This document shows positions 1 through 7,881 of a stretch of 59,897 nt of DNA, one piece after another; position 1 is the first letter of the stretch, and every line of letters starts with the position of its first letter. A program made the translations under genes and the position numbers. The stretch covers positions 1 through 59,897 of the forward strand of contig QIJE01000017.1 in NCBI GenBank assembly GCA_003232385.1. The letters run 5' to 3'. The notes beneath the pieces are model-generated. The model was given only the letters and a program-made list of their open reading frames with translations, was not told the DNA's origin and did no database searches. The stretch comes from a bacterium (GTDB lineage Bacteria > SZUA-79 > Acidulodesulfobacterales > Acidulodesulfobacteraceae).

Positions 1-2
1 AG

Positions 3-446
3 GCATTGGCGGGTACCGTTAAAAGGCTTGTCGAAAATGGAATTCCGGTTATGGGGCATACGGGATTAATGCCGCAATTTATTAACGTACTGGGTGGCTA
101 TAAGGTTCAGGGGAAAATAGAATCTCAGGTGAAAAAACTTGTAAACGATGCTGTAGCGTTAGAAGATGCCGGTGCATTTATGTTAGTTTTGGAAGCCATG
201 CCGGAAGAAGCCGCATTAAATGTTTGCAACAACATAAATATTCCGACTATCGGCATAGGTGCGGGGAGATATACCGACGGACAAGTTTTAGTATTTTATG
301 ATGCGGTAGGGATGCTGAGTCAAAAGCCGCCTAAATTTGTTAAAAAATTTGCCGATTCTCGTTCATTGTTGATTAATGCGTTAAAAATATATAGAGATGA
401 GGTTAAAAGCGGAGTATTTCCTTCAAAAGAAAATATTTATAAATAG
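3..446 (+). CDS. panB: 3-methyl-2-oxobutanoate hydroxymethyltransferase (PanB), 3' part
   Basis: First committed step of pantothenate synthesis: it transfers a hydroxymethyl group from methylene-tetrahydrofolate to 2-oxoisovalerate in the cytoplasm. The reading frame is open at the left edge, so only the last ~147 residues are visible; the family is usually 260-280 residues. Recognisable PanB blocks are GIPVMGHTGLMPQ near the start, the LEAMPEE segment carrying the acidic catalytic position, and IGIGAG followed by TDGQVLVFYDAVGM. The usual asparagine/aromatic region between IGAG and TDGQ reads RY here. No other pantothenate gene is visible in the window. The family call is firm; only the start is missing. 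Confidence 0.95.
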   Translation, partial: ALAGTVKRLVENGIPVMGHTGLMPQFINVLGGYKVQGKIESQVKKLVNDAVALEDAGAFMLVLEAMPEEAALNVCNNINIPTIGIGAGRYTDGQVLVFYDAVGMLSQKPPKFVKKFADSRSLLINALKIYRDEVKSGVFPSKENIYK

Positions 447-504
447 TAATACGTATAATGGATATATCAAGTAATAAAGGATAATTTTAAAAAGGAGATA
501 AAAA

Positions 505-1167
505 ATGAATTTAGCGGAATGTATTTCAACCCGTTCTTCTAAAAGAGATTTCAAAAATATCCCCGTACCCAAGGATTTAATATTTAAATTAATCGAAATT
601 TCTTCTCATGCGCCGTCATGGGCCAACTCACAGCCATGGAAAGTTGCGGCCGCAACCGGAAGAACATCTGAATTTATTAAAGAAAATATATACAAGATGG
701 CTTGTGACGGCAATATGGGAACCCCTGATTTCCCTTTTCCGGAATCCTGGCCGAAGGAGCAGTCTGAAAACATTTTTAAAACAGGCAAAAATAGATATGA
801 GTCAATCGGTATTTCGCGGAGTGACGAAGAAAAAAGAAGGGAGATTATGCTTAGCAATTATCTGTTTTTCGGCTCTCAAACGGCACTATTTGTATATATG
901 GATGGAACATTGGGGCACTGGTCGGTTTTAGATTGCGGGATGTTTATTCAAAACATACTCTTAGTAGCGCACGATATGGGTCTGGGAGCATGTCCCCAGG
1001 CATATTTAGTCAGGTATCCGGATGTTTTGAGGGAAGCATTTAACCTTGATAACAGTAATAAATTCCTTCTCGGTATATCTTTAGGTTATGTTGAAAAGGA
1101 AAGCCCGATAAATAACCTAAAGACAGCGAGGATGAAGGTGGATGATATACTGAAGTATTATGAATAA
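505..1167 (+). CDS. Nitroreductase family protein
   Basis: FMN-dependent NAD(P)H oxidoreductase of the nitroreductase superfamily, 220 residues, with no signal peptide. The N-terminal RSSKRDFKNIPVP segment (FMN phosphate site) and the APSWANSQPWKV block are typical, as is the C-terminal LGACPQAYLVRYPDVLREAF region with its glycine-rich loop. A clear ribosome binding site (AAAGGAGAT) lies about 8 bases before the ATG. It stands alone between panB and a tRNA, so the physiological substrate (quinone, flavin, nitroaromatic or enoate) cannot be read from context. The superfamily call is secure and the substrate is unknown. Confidence 0.88.
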   Translation: MNLAECISTRSSKRDFKNIPVPKDLIFKLIEISSHAPSWANSQPWKVAAATGRTSEFIKENIYKMACDGNMGTPDFPFPESWPKEQSENIFKTGKNRYESIGISRSDEEKRREIMLSNYLFFGSQTALFVYMDGTLGHWSVLDCGMFIQNILLVAHDMGLGACPQAYLVRYPDVLREAFNLDNSNKFLLGISLGYVEKESPINNLKTARMKVDDILKYYE

Positions 1168-1272
1168 TGTGAAATGTGTTGCCGAATGATATGCGGAACC
1201 GTATATAAAAAAGTTATTGCGAAAACTTATGTGAATTAAATCCAAAAATGCTTTGAATAATGCGGTTTTGAG

Positions 1273-1349
1273 TGGTGCGCCCAGAGGGATTCGAACCCCC
1301 GGCCTGCAGATTCGTAGTCTGACGCTCTATCCAGCTGAGCTATGGGCGC
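1273..1349 (-). tRNA. tRNA-Arg (anticodon ACG)
   Basis: Reading the minus strand gives a complete cloverleaf: acceptor GCGCCCA paired with TGGGCGC, D stem GCTC/GAGC, anticodon loop CTACGAA (anticodon ACG), T loop TTCGAAT, and an encoded CCA end. The anticodon stem has one T-C mismatch at its outer pair. The A34 is expected to be deaminated to inosine by TadA, so that it reads CGU, CGC and CGA. Confidence 0.97.
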
Positions 1350-1551
1350 TTATTTATAGATGTAAAAAATCAAATTAAATAGAAACGATACATTCCTATA
1401 CCGAAAAATAATTTTCTAAATATTATTTTATCGACAATTTTGAGTTTAATAATTGATTTTATTTTACTAATTATATATAATAACTCGTCTAAACGCAAAT
1501 TAAATGTTCAATATTGTTTAAACTGCTATTCGATAAGCATGCTGCCTATTA

Positions 1552-1628
1552 GCCTCCGTAGCTCAGAAGGATAGAGCAGGGGTTTCCTAAACCTTTGGTC
1601 ATCGGTTCGATTCCGGTCGGAGGCACCA
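1552..1628 (+). tRNA. tRNA-Arg (anticodon CCT)
   Basis: Complete cloverleaf: acceptor GCCTCCG paired with CGGAGGC, D stem GCTC/GAGC, anticodon loop TTCCTAA (anticodon CCT, reading AGG), T loop TTCGATT, encoded CCA. The anticodon stem contains two G-T wobble pairs. AGG is a common arginine codon in the genes of this window. It is divergent from the tRNA-Arg(ACG) gene about 200 bases upstream; the AT-rich spacer between them shows no gene. Confidence 0.97.
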
Positions 1629-1704
1629 TTTAAACATACTGCAAATAAGTTTGTTACCGATTGTTCGTTAATAATCTTGTTGTCGGAGCAAAAGGGTAAT
1701 ATTG

Positions 1705-2859
1705 TTAATAGCTTGCCTCTAACAACATAAGGGCATCTTGTTCGTTAACGGTTACGGGATTATTTTGAACGGCAAAACCCATAGTAGTAAATGCTTCTTT
1801 TGCTATTTTAGGCAACTTATCTTTTTCGACTCCGAGGTCCTTTAATCTAATATTTAAATTTATCGACGCCAACATCTCTTCCGTTTTCTCTATTAGGGAA
1901 TAGGCATATTCATCTTCCGACCTCTTCATCCTCTTAATGCCCAAATGATGAGCTATGAGCATAAAATCTCTTCTGCACGCCTTAAGGTTATACTTCATGG
2001 ATTCTATCGCAAGTCCCGCAAGTCCTGCGCCGTGGGCTATATTCGGATAATTTCCGGACATGGGATGCTCTAATGCATGCATTATGCCGACGCCGGACAT
2101 ATCTATTGCAAGTCCCGCAAGAGCCGAAGCCAAAGCCATGTCGCTCCTCGCGTCTAAATCTTGAGGTTCCCTGTATGCCCTAACAAAATTATCTTCTAAT
2201 AAGCAAAAGGCCTGCATGCAATAAGCCGAAGAGAAAATATTTTTCATCTTACCCGTAAATGCTTCCAAAGTATGGACAAATATGTCGAAGCCGGTGGCAG
2301 CGGTAACGTGAGGCGGCATAGATACCATAATTTCAGGGTCTATTATTGCCTCTTTCGGATACATACACTCGTAGCCGAACCCCGGTTTTTCGCCGGTTTT
2401 CGGGTTAGTCATTACCGAATATTTATTCACCTCGCTTCCCGTGCCGGATGTCGAAACTATAGTTATAACCGGCAGGGCTTCGATTGCCGCAGTCTTAAGG
2501 TAGTTCCATACCGGAATATTTCCTTTAGCAGTGACCGCAATTGCTTTTGCCGAATCCAAAGGGCTGCCCCCGCCTAATCCGATAATCAAACCGACCCCTT
2601 TTTCTCTTGCAATATCGGCGCCCGCGTCAATGTCGTCTGTGGTCGGGTTGGGAGTAATTTTGTCAAATACCGTCGAATCGATCCCCGCATTCTTTAAAAT
2701 CTTGAGGAGTTTATCGAGCGTACCTGATTTTTGCATAGACGATTTGCCGGTAACTATTAAAACCGAGTCGGCATATTTTTTTGCTATATTGCCGGCTTCG
2801 TTAATTACGCCTCTACCAAAATGCATCTTGATAGGATTATAAATATTAAGTATATCCAT
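1705..2859 (-). CDS. Iron-containing (type III) alcohol dehydrogenase
   Basis: NAD(P)-dependent dehydrogenase of the Fe-ADH family, 384 residues, interconverting an alcohol and its aldehyde or ketone in the cytoplasm. The nucleotide-binding block GLGGGSPLDSAKAIA, the TSGTGSEV loop and the metal-binding segments FDIFVHTLEAF, HALEHPMSG and IAHGAGLAG are all present, so the Asp and three His iron ligands appear intact. It is transcribed away from pstS. An inverted repeat sits just upstream of its start and could be its operator. The physiological substrate cannot be told from the sequence. Confidence 0.93.
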   Translation of the reverse strand: MDILNIYNPIKMHFGRGVINEAGNIAKKYADSVLIVTGKSSMQKSGTLDKLLKILKNAGIDSTVFDKITPNPTTDDIDAGADIAREKGVGLIIGLGGGSPLDSAKAIAVTAKGNIPVWNYLKTAAIEALPVITIVSTSGTGSEVNKYSVMTNPKTGEKPGFGYECMYPKEAIIDPEIMVSMPPHVTAATGFDIFVHTLEAFTGKMKNIFSSAYCMQAFCLLEDNFVRAYREPQDLDARSDMALASALAGLAIDMSGVGIMHALEHPMSGNYPNIAHGAGLAGLAIESMKYNLKACRRDFMLIAHHLGIKRMKRSEDEYAYSLIEKTEEMLASINLNIRLKDLGVEKDKLPKIAKEAFTTMGFAVQNNPVTVNEQDALMLLEASY

Positions 2860-2896
2860 TTGCGCCTCCGGGTATATTTGAATTTATGTTATAAGT

Positions 2897-2955
2897 TGCC
2901 GTATATCGTTTATATACGGCATTATTATTAATACATTAATACCGTTATACGGCAT
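2897..2955. repeat. 10-bp inverted repeat with a third half-site copy
   Basis: A 10-bp perfect inverted repeat (TGCCGTATAT at 2897-2906 and its complement at 2912-2921, 5-base spacer) is followed about 25 bases on by a third copy of one arm (TATACGGCA at about 2946-2954). It lies 37 bases upstream of the iron alcohol dehydrogenase start and upstream of the pstS Pho box. No T-tract follows on either side, so an operator for a dimeric regulator is more likely than a terminator. The regulator is unknown. Confidence 0.45.
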
Positions 2956-2996
2956 TTGTCAAGCGGGCATCTAATTTGAAAAATTTCAAAAAAATC

Positions 2997-3035
2997 GTAA
3001 CAAAAATTTAACATAATTGTAATAAAATTGTAACA
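2997..3035 (+). promoter_or_regulatory. Pho-box-like array of four 11-bp direct repeats
   Basis: Four hexamers GTAACA, TTAACA, GTAATA and GTAACA begin at 2997, 3008, 3019 and 3030, an exact 11-bp period with AT-rich spacers. PhoB/PhoP-type response regulators are known to bind direct repeats of about 11 bp (seven-base units in enterobacteria, TTAACA-like units in Bacillus) upstream of pst genes. A TAATAT candidate -10 at 3045-3050 lies about 10 bp after the array, as expected when the box replaces a -35 element. It directly precedes pstS. The binding protein itself is not encoded in the window. Confidence 0.75.
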
Positions 3036-3113
3036 TTAATTTGCTAATATATAAACATAAGTATAAAAAAATGAATGTCAACGATGGCAATGATGGTCAT
3101 CAGGTTCGTTGAG

Positions 3114-3135
3114 CCGACTGTTTTACATTAGTCGG
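3114..3135 (+). promoter_or_regulatory. Small hairpin in the pstS leader
   Basis: CCGACT (3114-3119) pairs with AGTCGG (3130-3135) across a 10-base loop, followed by an AT-rich run and then the strong pstS ribosome binding site (GGAGGAG). A 13-codon open frame starting at 3071 and ending just before the hairpin is also present, without an obvious ribosome binding site. Its function is uncertain; mRNA stability or weak attenuation are possible. Confidence 0.3.
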
Positions 3136-3170
3136 AATTTTAATTTAATTTTAATTTACGGAGGAGATTT

Positions 3171-4244
3171 ATGAAGAAAAAAAGCGGTATTAAAAAGATG
3201 CTTACCGGATTAACGGTCGCATTGGCCATTTTAGCTTTATCCTTAGCTGCCGCTCTGAGCTCAAAGGTTGCGGTTGCCGGAACGATTACGGTTTCCGGTT
3301 CCTCTATGCTTTATCCGCTAAACAGCGTATGGGCGGTTCATTATGAAAAGACCCATCCTAATGTTACTGTTTCGGTTGCGTCTACGGGTTCCGGTTTCGG
3401 AATTTCGAATGCAGCGAACGGTAATATCACGATTGGAGCATCAGATGCTTATCTTACGAAAGCATTTAAGAAAAGATATCCCAACTTGATCAACATTCCC
3501 GTCGCCCTTGACGATGCCGAAGTTATCTACAATCTTCCCGGAATACCGGATAGCGTCCATCTCAAGATGACGCCGAAATTGGTTGCCGATATTTATATGG
3601 GAAAGATAAAAAATTGGAATAACCCGATATTTAAGAAATTAAATCCGGGGTATAAATTTCCCAATATGCCTATATTTGTAATTCACAGGGCAGATGCAAG
3701 CGGAACGACCTTTGATTTCACAAGCCTTTTAACGGATACATCTAAGGCATGGGCAGACAACATCGGTATAAGCTTAATGCCGGATTGGCCGGTAGGGAGC
3801 GGTTATTTGGGCAATGATGCCGTAGTCGCCGCCGTTAAAAAAATCCCGGGATCTATTGGTTATGCGGGTTTCGGATGGATTTTGGAGTATCATGTTCCTA
3901 ATGCTGCCCTGCTTAACAAAGCAGGTTATTACGTGGTCGGCTCAGTCAAGACTATTGCCGCCGCAGGAAATGCAGCTTTAAGCCTGGGAGATTTTCCGGC
4001 AGATTTTGATAAATCTATAGTATGGAACATTCCGGGAAAGGATTCGTATCCGGATTCCAATTTCGAATTTTGGATGTTAAGAAAAAAACAGCCTAACGTT
4101 GCTACCGTAAAATCTATCAAAGAATTGACAAACTGGGTGCTTGGTCCTGGACAATCAAAGAAATACACTGTACCTACAGGTTTTGCCGCGCTACCTAAAG
4201 CGGTCATGCCGAATGTCAGAAAACTTTTAAATCGGGTAAAATAA
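3171..4244 (+). CDS. pstS: Phosphate ABC transporter substrate-binding protein PstS
   Basis: Periplasmic receptor that delivers inorganic phosphate to the PstCAB transporter. It has 357 residues with an N-terminal signal peptide: lysine-rich start, hydrophobic core, and a likely cleavage after AVA at about residue 36. The mature start contains the phosphate-binding GSSMLYPL segment, the STGSGFGISN loop and the GASDAYL block, and the RADASGTTFDFTSLL region binds phosphate in the family. A strong GGAGGAG site precedes the ATG. It is the first gene of the pst set behind the Pho-box-like repeats, with a terminator hairpin after it that should make it the most abundant product. Confidence 0.96.
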   Translation: MKKKSGIKKMLTGLTVALAILALSLAAALSSKVAVAGTITVSGSSMLYPLNSVWAVHYEKTHPNVTVSVASTGSGFGISNAANGNITIGASDAYLTKAFKKRYPNLINIPVALDDAEVIYNLPGIPDSVHLKMTPKLVADIYMGKIKNWNNPIFKKLNPGYKFPNMPIFVIHRADASGTTFDFTSLLTDTSKAWADNIGISLMPDWPVGSGYLGNDAVVAAVKKIPGSIGYAGFGWILEYHVPNAALLNKAGYYVVGSVKTIAAAGNAALSLGDFPADFDKSIVWNIPGKDSYPDSNFEFWMLRKKQPNVATVKSIKELTNWVLGPGQSKKYTVPTGFAALPKAVMPNVRKLLNRVK

Positions 4245-4258
4245 TTACAGACGAATCT

Positions 4259-4321
4259 ATTAGCCCCTTGTTGCTGTTAAAAAAATGAGGAAAGACGGGA
4301 GACCGAGGGGCTAATTTTTTT
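4259..4321 (+). terminator. Intercistronic terminator or attenuator after pstS
   Basis: ATTAGCCCCT (4259-4268) pairs with AGGGGCTAAT (4306-4315), a 10-bp stem closed by a ~37-base loop that can itself fold a small CGG/CCG hairpin. A run of seven T residues follows the stem. This is the form of a factor-independent terminator. Its place between pstS and pstC suggests partial read-through, giving more PstS than membrane components. Confidence 0.8.
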
Positions 4322-4340
4322 AGGAAAATTAAAATGAATA

Positions 4341-4349
4341 TGCTATAAT
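4341..4349 (+). promoter_or_regulatory. Candidate extended -10 promoter for pstC
   Basis: TGCTATAAT is a full extended -10 element 44 bases before the pstC start, just downstream of the pstS terminator. No good -35 hexamer is visible. It could supply low basal expression of pstCAB-phoU. Confidence 0.4.
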
Positions 4350-4392
4350 TATAAAAATTTTTTAAATCATATATTATACTCGTGATACATTA

Positions 4393-5337
4393 ATGTTTAC
4401 CTTAAAATATAAAGACGATCTTTTTAGATTTATCCTATCGGTTTTCGTTCTATCCGTAATTTCTATTTTTTTAATCGCCGTTGCAATTATATTGTATTAT
4501 AGTTATCCGGCGATTATGAAATATGGTATTTCTTTTTTATGGGTTAAAGAATGGAACCCGCCAAAAGAGATTTTCGGCGCCCTTACTTTTATTGCAGGAA
4601 CGCTTGCCGTTACTTTTATAGCCCTTATATTTGCCATACCGTTAAGTTTCGGCATAGGAATATTCCTTCAGGAATACTGTCCGCATTTTTTAAGGGGAAT
4701 TTTTACCGTAATAATAGAAATATTAGCGGGTATACCCAGCGTCATTTTCGGCGTATGGGGCGTATTGGTCGTGGTTCCGTGGTTAAGGACAACCGTCGAG
4801 CCGTTTTTTGACAAGCATTTTTCCTATATTCCGTTTTTGAGGGTTTCTGAAAATATCGGATACGGAATACTTGCCGCAAGTATTGTGGTAATGTTTATGA
4901 TCTTGCCTATTATAGCGTCTATCACTAAGGATTCCTTGGCTTCCGTTCCGAAAATAGCAAAGGACGGTGCCCTTGCCATGGGCGCCACACAGCTTGACGT
5001 AATAAAGGATGTTTCTTTGCCTTATGCTTTGAACGGGATATACGGCGGAATAGTTCTGGGCTTCGGAAGGGCGGTGGGAGAGACTATAGCGGTAGTGCTT
5101 TTAATAGGAAATCAGGCTATTATCCCTAAATCTTTATTCAGCGTAGGTTATACCATATCGTCGTTGCTTGCGAACACGTTTACTTTTGCCGTGATAAATC
5201 CCATATATGCGTCCGCAGAAGTAGAACTTGCTCTAATACTGTTACTGATAAGCCTCATAGTTAATATAATAGGAAGAAATATATTGGACAGGGTAATAGG
5301 GGGCAAGTTTAACAGGTCTCAATTCGGCGGCGGTTGA
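4393..5337 (+). CDS. pstC: Phosphate ABC transporter permease PstC
   Basis: Inner-membrane subunit of the high-affinity phosphate transporter, 314 residues with about six transmembrane helices. The permease (BPD_transp_1) core shows GIPSVIFGVWG, then DGALAMGATQLDVIKDVSLPYA, the cytoplasmic EAA-type loop that contacts PstB, and GRAVGETIAVVLLIG, which is typical of PstC. Upstream is the pstS terminator and downstream is pstA after 67 bases. No strong ribosome binding site precedes the ATG. Confidence 0.95.
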   Translation: MFTLKYKDDLFRFILSVFVLSVISIFLIAVAIILYYSYPAIMKYGISFLWVKEWNPPKEIFGALTFIAGTLAVTFIALIFAIPLSFGIGIFLQEYCPHFLRGIFTVIIEILAGIPSVIFGVWGVLVVVPWLRTTVEPFFDKHFSYIPFLRVSENIGYGILAASIVVMFMILPIIASITKDSLASVPKIAKDGALAMGATQLDVIKDVSLPYALNGIYGGIVLGFGRAVGETIAVVLLIGNQAIIPKSLFSVGYTISSLLANTFTFAVINPIYASAEVELALILLLISLIVNIIGRNILDRVIGGKFNRSQFGGG

Positions 5338-5404
5338 ATTTTACCGGCAAGCTAAATTATCGTACATTATCATATAATTAAGTTCTATTTATTGAGAGTA
5401 ATTT

Positions 5405-6337
5405 ATGGAAAAAACTACCGACATTAGAGATGACGATGAGCATATGGCGGCGTTTCCTATAAATAGGGGATACCTTAAAAGGAAAAAAATTTATAACGGC
5501 ATTGCCGCGCTTTTTGCGGTAATAGCTTTTATTATAGGTTCTTTCCCCGTTTTTCATATCATATATGAAGCCATAGCGGTAGGACATCAATATCTCAACT
5601 GGAATTTTGTTTCTACGTTACCGACCGGTTTTCCGATAGGTGCTAAGGGGGGTATGTTAAATGCCATCATAGGAGATGTCTATCTTATCGTAATATCTTC
5701 TACTCTCGCTATTCCGTTGGGAATAGGAACCGGCTTGTACCTATCTCTTTTCGGCAAAAAGAGGACAAACGGTATCCTAAGGCTTTTAAACGAACTCATG
5801 CTGGGAATTCCGTCGGTCGTATGGGGGATTGTCGGTTTTTACATTTTCTCCACAAACGCAGGGCCGGGTTTTCATTTAGGATTTTCGGCACTTGCCGGCG
5901 GACTTACGCTCGGTTTTATTATGACTCCTATTATTACGCTTCTTACCGAACAGGCGGTTAATCATATTCCGGCCAGCTATGTAGAGGGCGCCCTTGCTAT
6001 GGGAGCGACAAAATGGCAGGCTACGGAAGCTGTCATAGTAAAGGCTGCGATGGGCGGTATTTTTATAGGGATTTTATTAGGCGTAATGAATATAATCGGA
6101 CAGACCGCCCCGCTTTTGTTTACCAACTATTATAACACCGGTTTACCTACCGGCATTACCGGTTCCGGCGGAGCGGTGGGAGATATGGCCATGCTCATAT
6201 TTATATATATTCACGAGCCGTCTAAAATACTGCACTATAAAGCTGAAGCCGCATCGGTTGTACTGCTTTTATTTATTTTGATTATAGATTTGGGACTGAG
6301 GTTAATAAGCTATTTAACTAAGAGATTTATTTTATAG
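5405..6337 (+). CDS. pstA: Phosphate ABC transporter permease PstA
   Basis: Second membrane subunit of the phosphate transporter, 310 residues. The N-terminal helix is followed by a periplasmic segment, then the permease core with LMLGIPSVVWGIVGFY and the EAA-type loop EGALAMGATKWQATEAV, and the IIGQTAPLLFTNYYN block characteristic of PstA. It is 16 bases from pstB, consistent with one transcript. PstA forms a heterodimer with PstC in the family. Confidence 0.95.
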   Translation: MEKTTDIRDDDEHMAAFPINRGYLKRKKIYNGIAALFAVIAFIIGSFPVFHIIYEAIAVGHQYLNWNFVSTLPTGFPIGAKGGMLNAIIGDVYLIVISSTLAIPLGIGTGLYLSLFGKKRTNGILRLLNELMLGIPSVVWGIVGFYIFSTNAGPGFHLGFSALAGGLTLGFIMTPIITLLTEQAVNHIPASYVEGALAMGATKWQATEAVIVKAAMGGIFIGILLGVMNIIGQTAPLLFTNYYNTGLPTGITGSGGAVGDMAMLIFIYIHEPSKILHYKAEAASVVLLLFILIIDLGLRLISYLTKRFIL

Positions 6338-6353
6338 GGGAAATAAAAATAAC

Positions 6354-7139
6354 ATGCCTGAAAATAACACAAGCGAAAAAGACAGGGATAACGTTATAGT
6401 CGACGTTAAAAACTTAAATTTTTATTACGGAAGTTATCATCTTTTAAAGAATATTAATCTTTATTTTAAAAAAAATTCCGTGTGTACTCTTCTCGGTCCG
6501 TCCGGTTGCGGCAAGTCTACATTCCTAAGAACCCTTAATAGAATGAATGATTATACCGAAGGTTCCAAATTAACAGGGGAGGTTTTAATAAACGGAAAAA
6601 ATATATACGATAGGTCAGTGGATGTCGTTGAATTGAGGAGAGATATAGGGATGGTATTTCAAAACCCCAATCCCTTCCCTAAGTCTATTTTCGACAATGT
6701 AGCTTTCGGATTAAAAATACACGGTATTAAAGACAAAGATTTTATAGTAGAACGTGTAGAAAAATGCCTAAAATATTCGGCACTTTACGACCAGGTAAAG
6801 GATAAGCTTAATAAGCCGGCACTGTCTCTTTCGGGAGGGCAGCAGCAGAGGCTTTGCATAGCAAGGGCTATTGCGACTAATCCGTCTATACTTTTGATGG
6901 ACGAGCCGACGGCTTATTTAGACCCGATATCGACGAGCGTTATTTTAGATTTGATAAATTCATTTAAAAAGTATTATACTGTAATAGTTGCAAGTCATAA
7001 TATTCAACAGGCGGGTAGAATTTCTGATTACAGCGGTTTTTTCTTAGATGGAGAACTTATAGAATTTAGCGAGGCGGGAAGTTTTTTTACGAGGCCTAAG
7101 GACAAAAGAACCGAGGATTTTATAACGAGCAGGTATTGA
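6354..7139 (+). CDS. pstB: Phosphate ABC transporter ATPase PstB
   Basis: Cytoplasmic ATPase that powers phosphate import, 261 residues. The Walker A motif GPSGCGKST is at residues 48-56, the Q-loop glutamine near 103 (VFQNPNPFP), the signature LSGGQQQR near 159-166, Walker B LLMDEP near 180-185 and the switch histidine in ASHNIQQAG. The D-loop region reads TAYLDPIS rather than the more usual TSALDPIS; the catalytic residues are intact. It follows pstA closely and precedes phoU. Confidence 0.97.
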   Translation: MPENNTSEKDRDNVIVDVKNLNFYYGSYHLLKNINLYFKKNSVCTLLGPSGCGKSTFLRTLNRMNDYTEGSKLTGEVLINGKNIYDRSVDVVELRRDIGMVFQNPNPFPKSIFDNVAFGLKIHGIKDKDFIVERVEKCLKYSALYDQVKDKLNKPALSLSGGQQQRLCIARAIATNPSILLMDEPTAYLDPISTSVILDLINSFKKYYTVIVASHNIQQAGRISDYSGFFLDGELIEFSEAGSFFTRPKDKRTEDFITSRY

Positions 7140-7197
7140 TTCCATAATTAATTTTTAATATAAAATAATACTTTTACGTGAAGAAAGGAGATTACAG

Positions 7198-7881
7198 TTG
7201 AATGTATTAGATAATGAAATTATGAAATTAAAAAAGGACGTTGTAGAGATGAGCGGGCTTGTCAACTATCAACTCAACAGCTCAATAAGATTTCTGCTTG
7301 AAAAGGATAAAAAGTTTGCCGAAGACACGATCAAAAATGATCTTAAAGTTAATTCTCTTGAAGTCGGTATAAATGAAAACTGCATAAAACTTCTTGCATT
7401 ATATCAGCCGAAGGCTAAAGACCTGATGTTCATAACCACGTCTATGAAGATAATAACCGACCTTGAAAGAATGGCGGATTTGTGTGCGTCGGTGTGTCAA
7501 ATCGGTCTTAAACTGACCGATGCAGCCTCATCGTCTTCCGAGGAATTTAAACGTATTTATTCTTACCTTGAGGATGCCGCTTCAAGGGGAGATGAAATGT
7601 TGAAAATGGTAATAAAAATGTATGCGGACGGCGTCAGAGAAAATTTAGGTTTGAAGGATATTATTATAAAAGACGAAAACATTATAGACGTGTTATCTCA
7701 CAAGATAGTGATAGATATTGTAAATACTTCTATTAAAAATTTAGCGGCTCTTGAAAATAATATAACGTATATATTTATTGCGAGAAAATATGAAAGATTT
7801 GCCGACCACGCCCAGAAGATTATGGAGCTGTTGTTCTATATGGATTTAGGCAAAGATTTAAGAAATTTACCGGAATTTTAG
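7198..7881 (+). CDS. phoU: Phosphate signalling protein PhoU
   Basis: Cytoplasmic regulator that links PstSCAB activity to the PhoR-PhoB type two-component system. It has 227 residues, mostly helical, as two tandem PhoU three-helix domains; each contains the conserved metal-binding style E/D-x3-D pattern (ITDLERMADLCASV in the first, ARKYERFADHAQKI in the second). The start is TTG, chosen because AAGAAAGGAG ends 7 bases before it and no ATG lies nearby in frame. The stop overlaps the stop of the convergent permease gene by a few bases. Confidence 0.93.
   Translation: MNVLDNEIMKLKKDVVEMSGLVNYQLNSSIRFLLEKDKKFAEDTIKNDLKVNSLEVGINENCIKLLALYQPKAKDLMFITTSMKIITDLERMADLCASVCQIGLKLTDAASSSSEEFKRIYSYLEDAASRGDEMLKMVIKMYADGVRENLGLKDIIIKDENIIDVLSHKIVIDIVNTSIKNLAALENNITYIFIARKYERFADHAQKIMELLFYMDLGKDLRNLPEF

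Noticed and set aside
1350-1551. A hidden RNA gene between the two tRNA-Arg genes
   Set aside because: The spacer is AT-rich with no stable stem or recognisable motif.
2272-2842. Open frames on the plus strand opposite the iron alcohol dehydrogenase
   Set aside because: They lie wholly inside a clear family gene on the other strand, have no motif of their own and lack a ribosome binding site.
3071-3112. A 13-codon leader peptide before pstS
   Set aside because: No ribosome binding site and no obvious codon bias towards a regulated amino acid; only noted within the hairpin entry.
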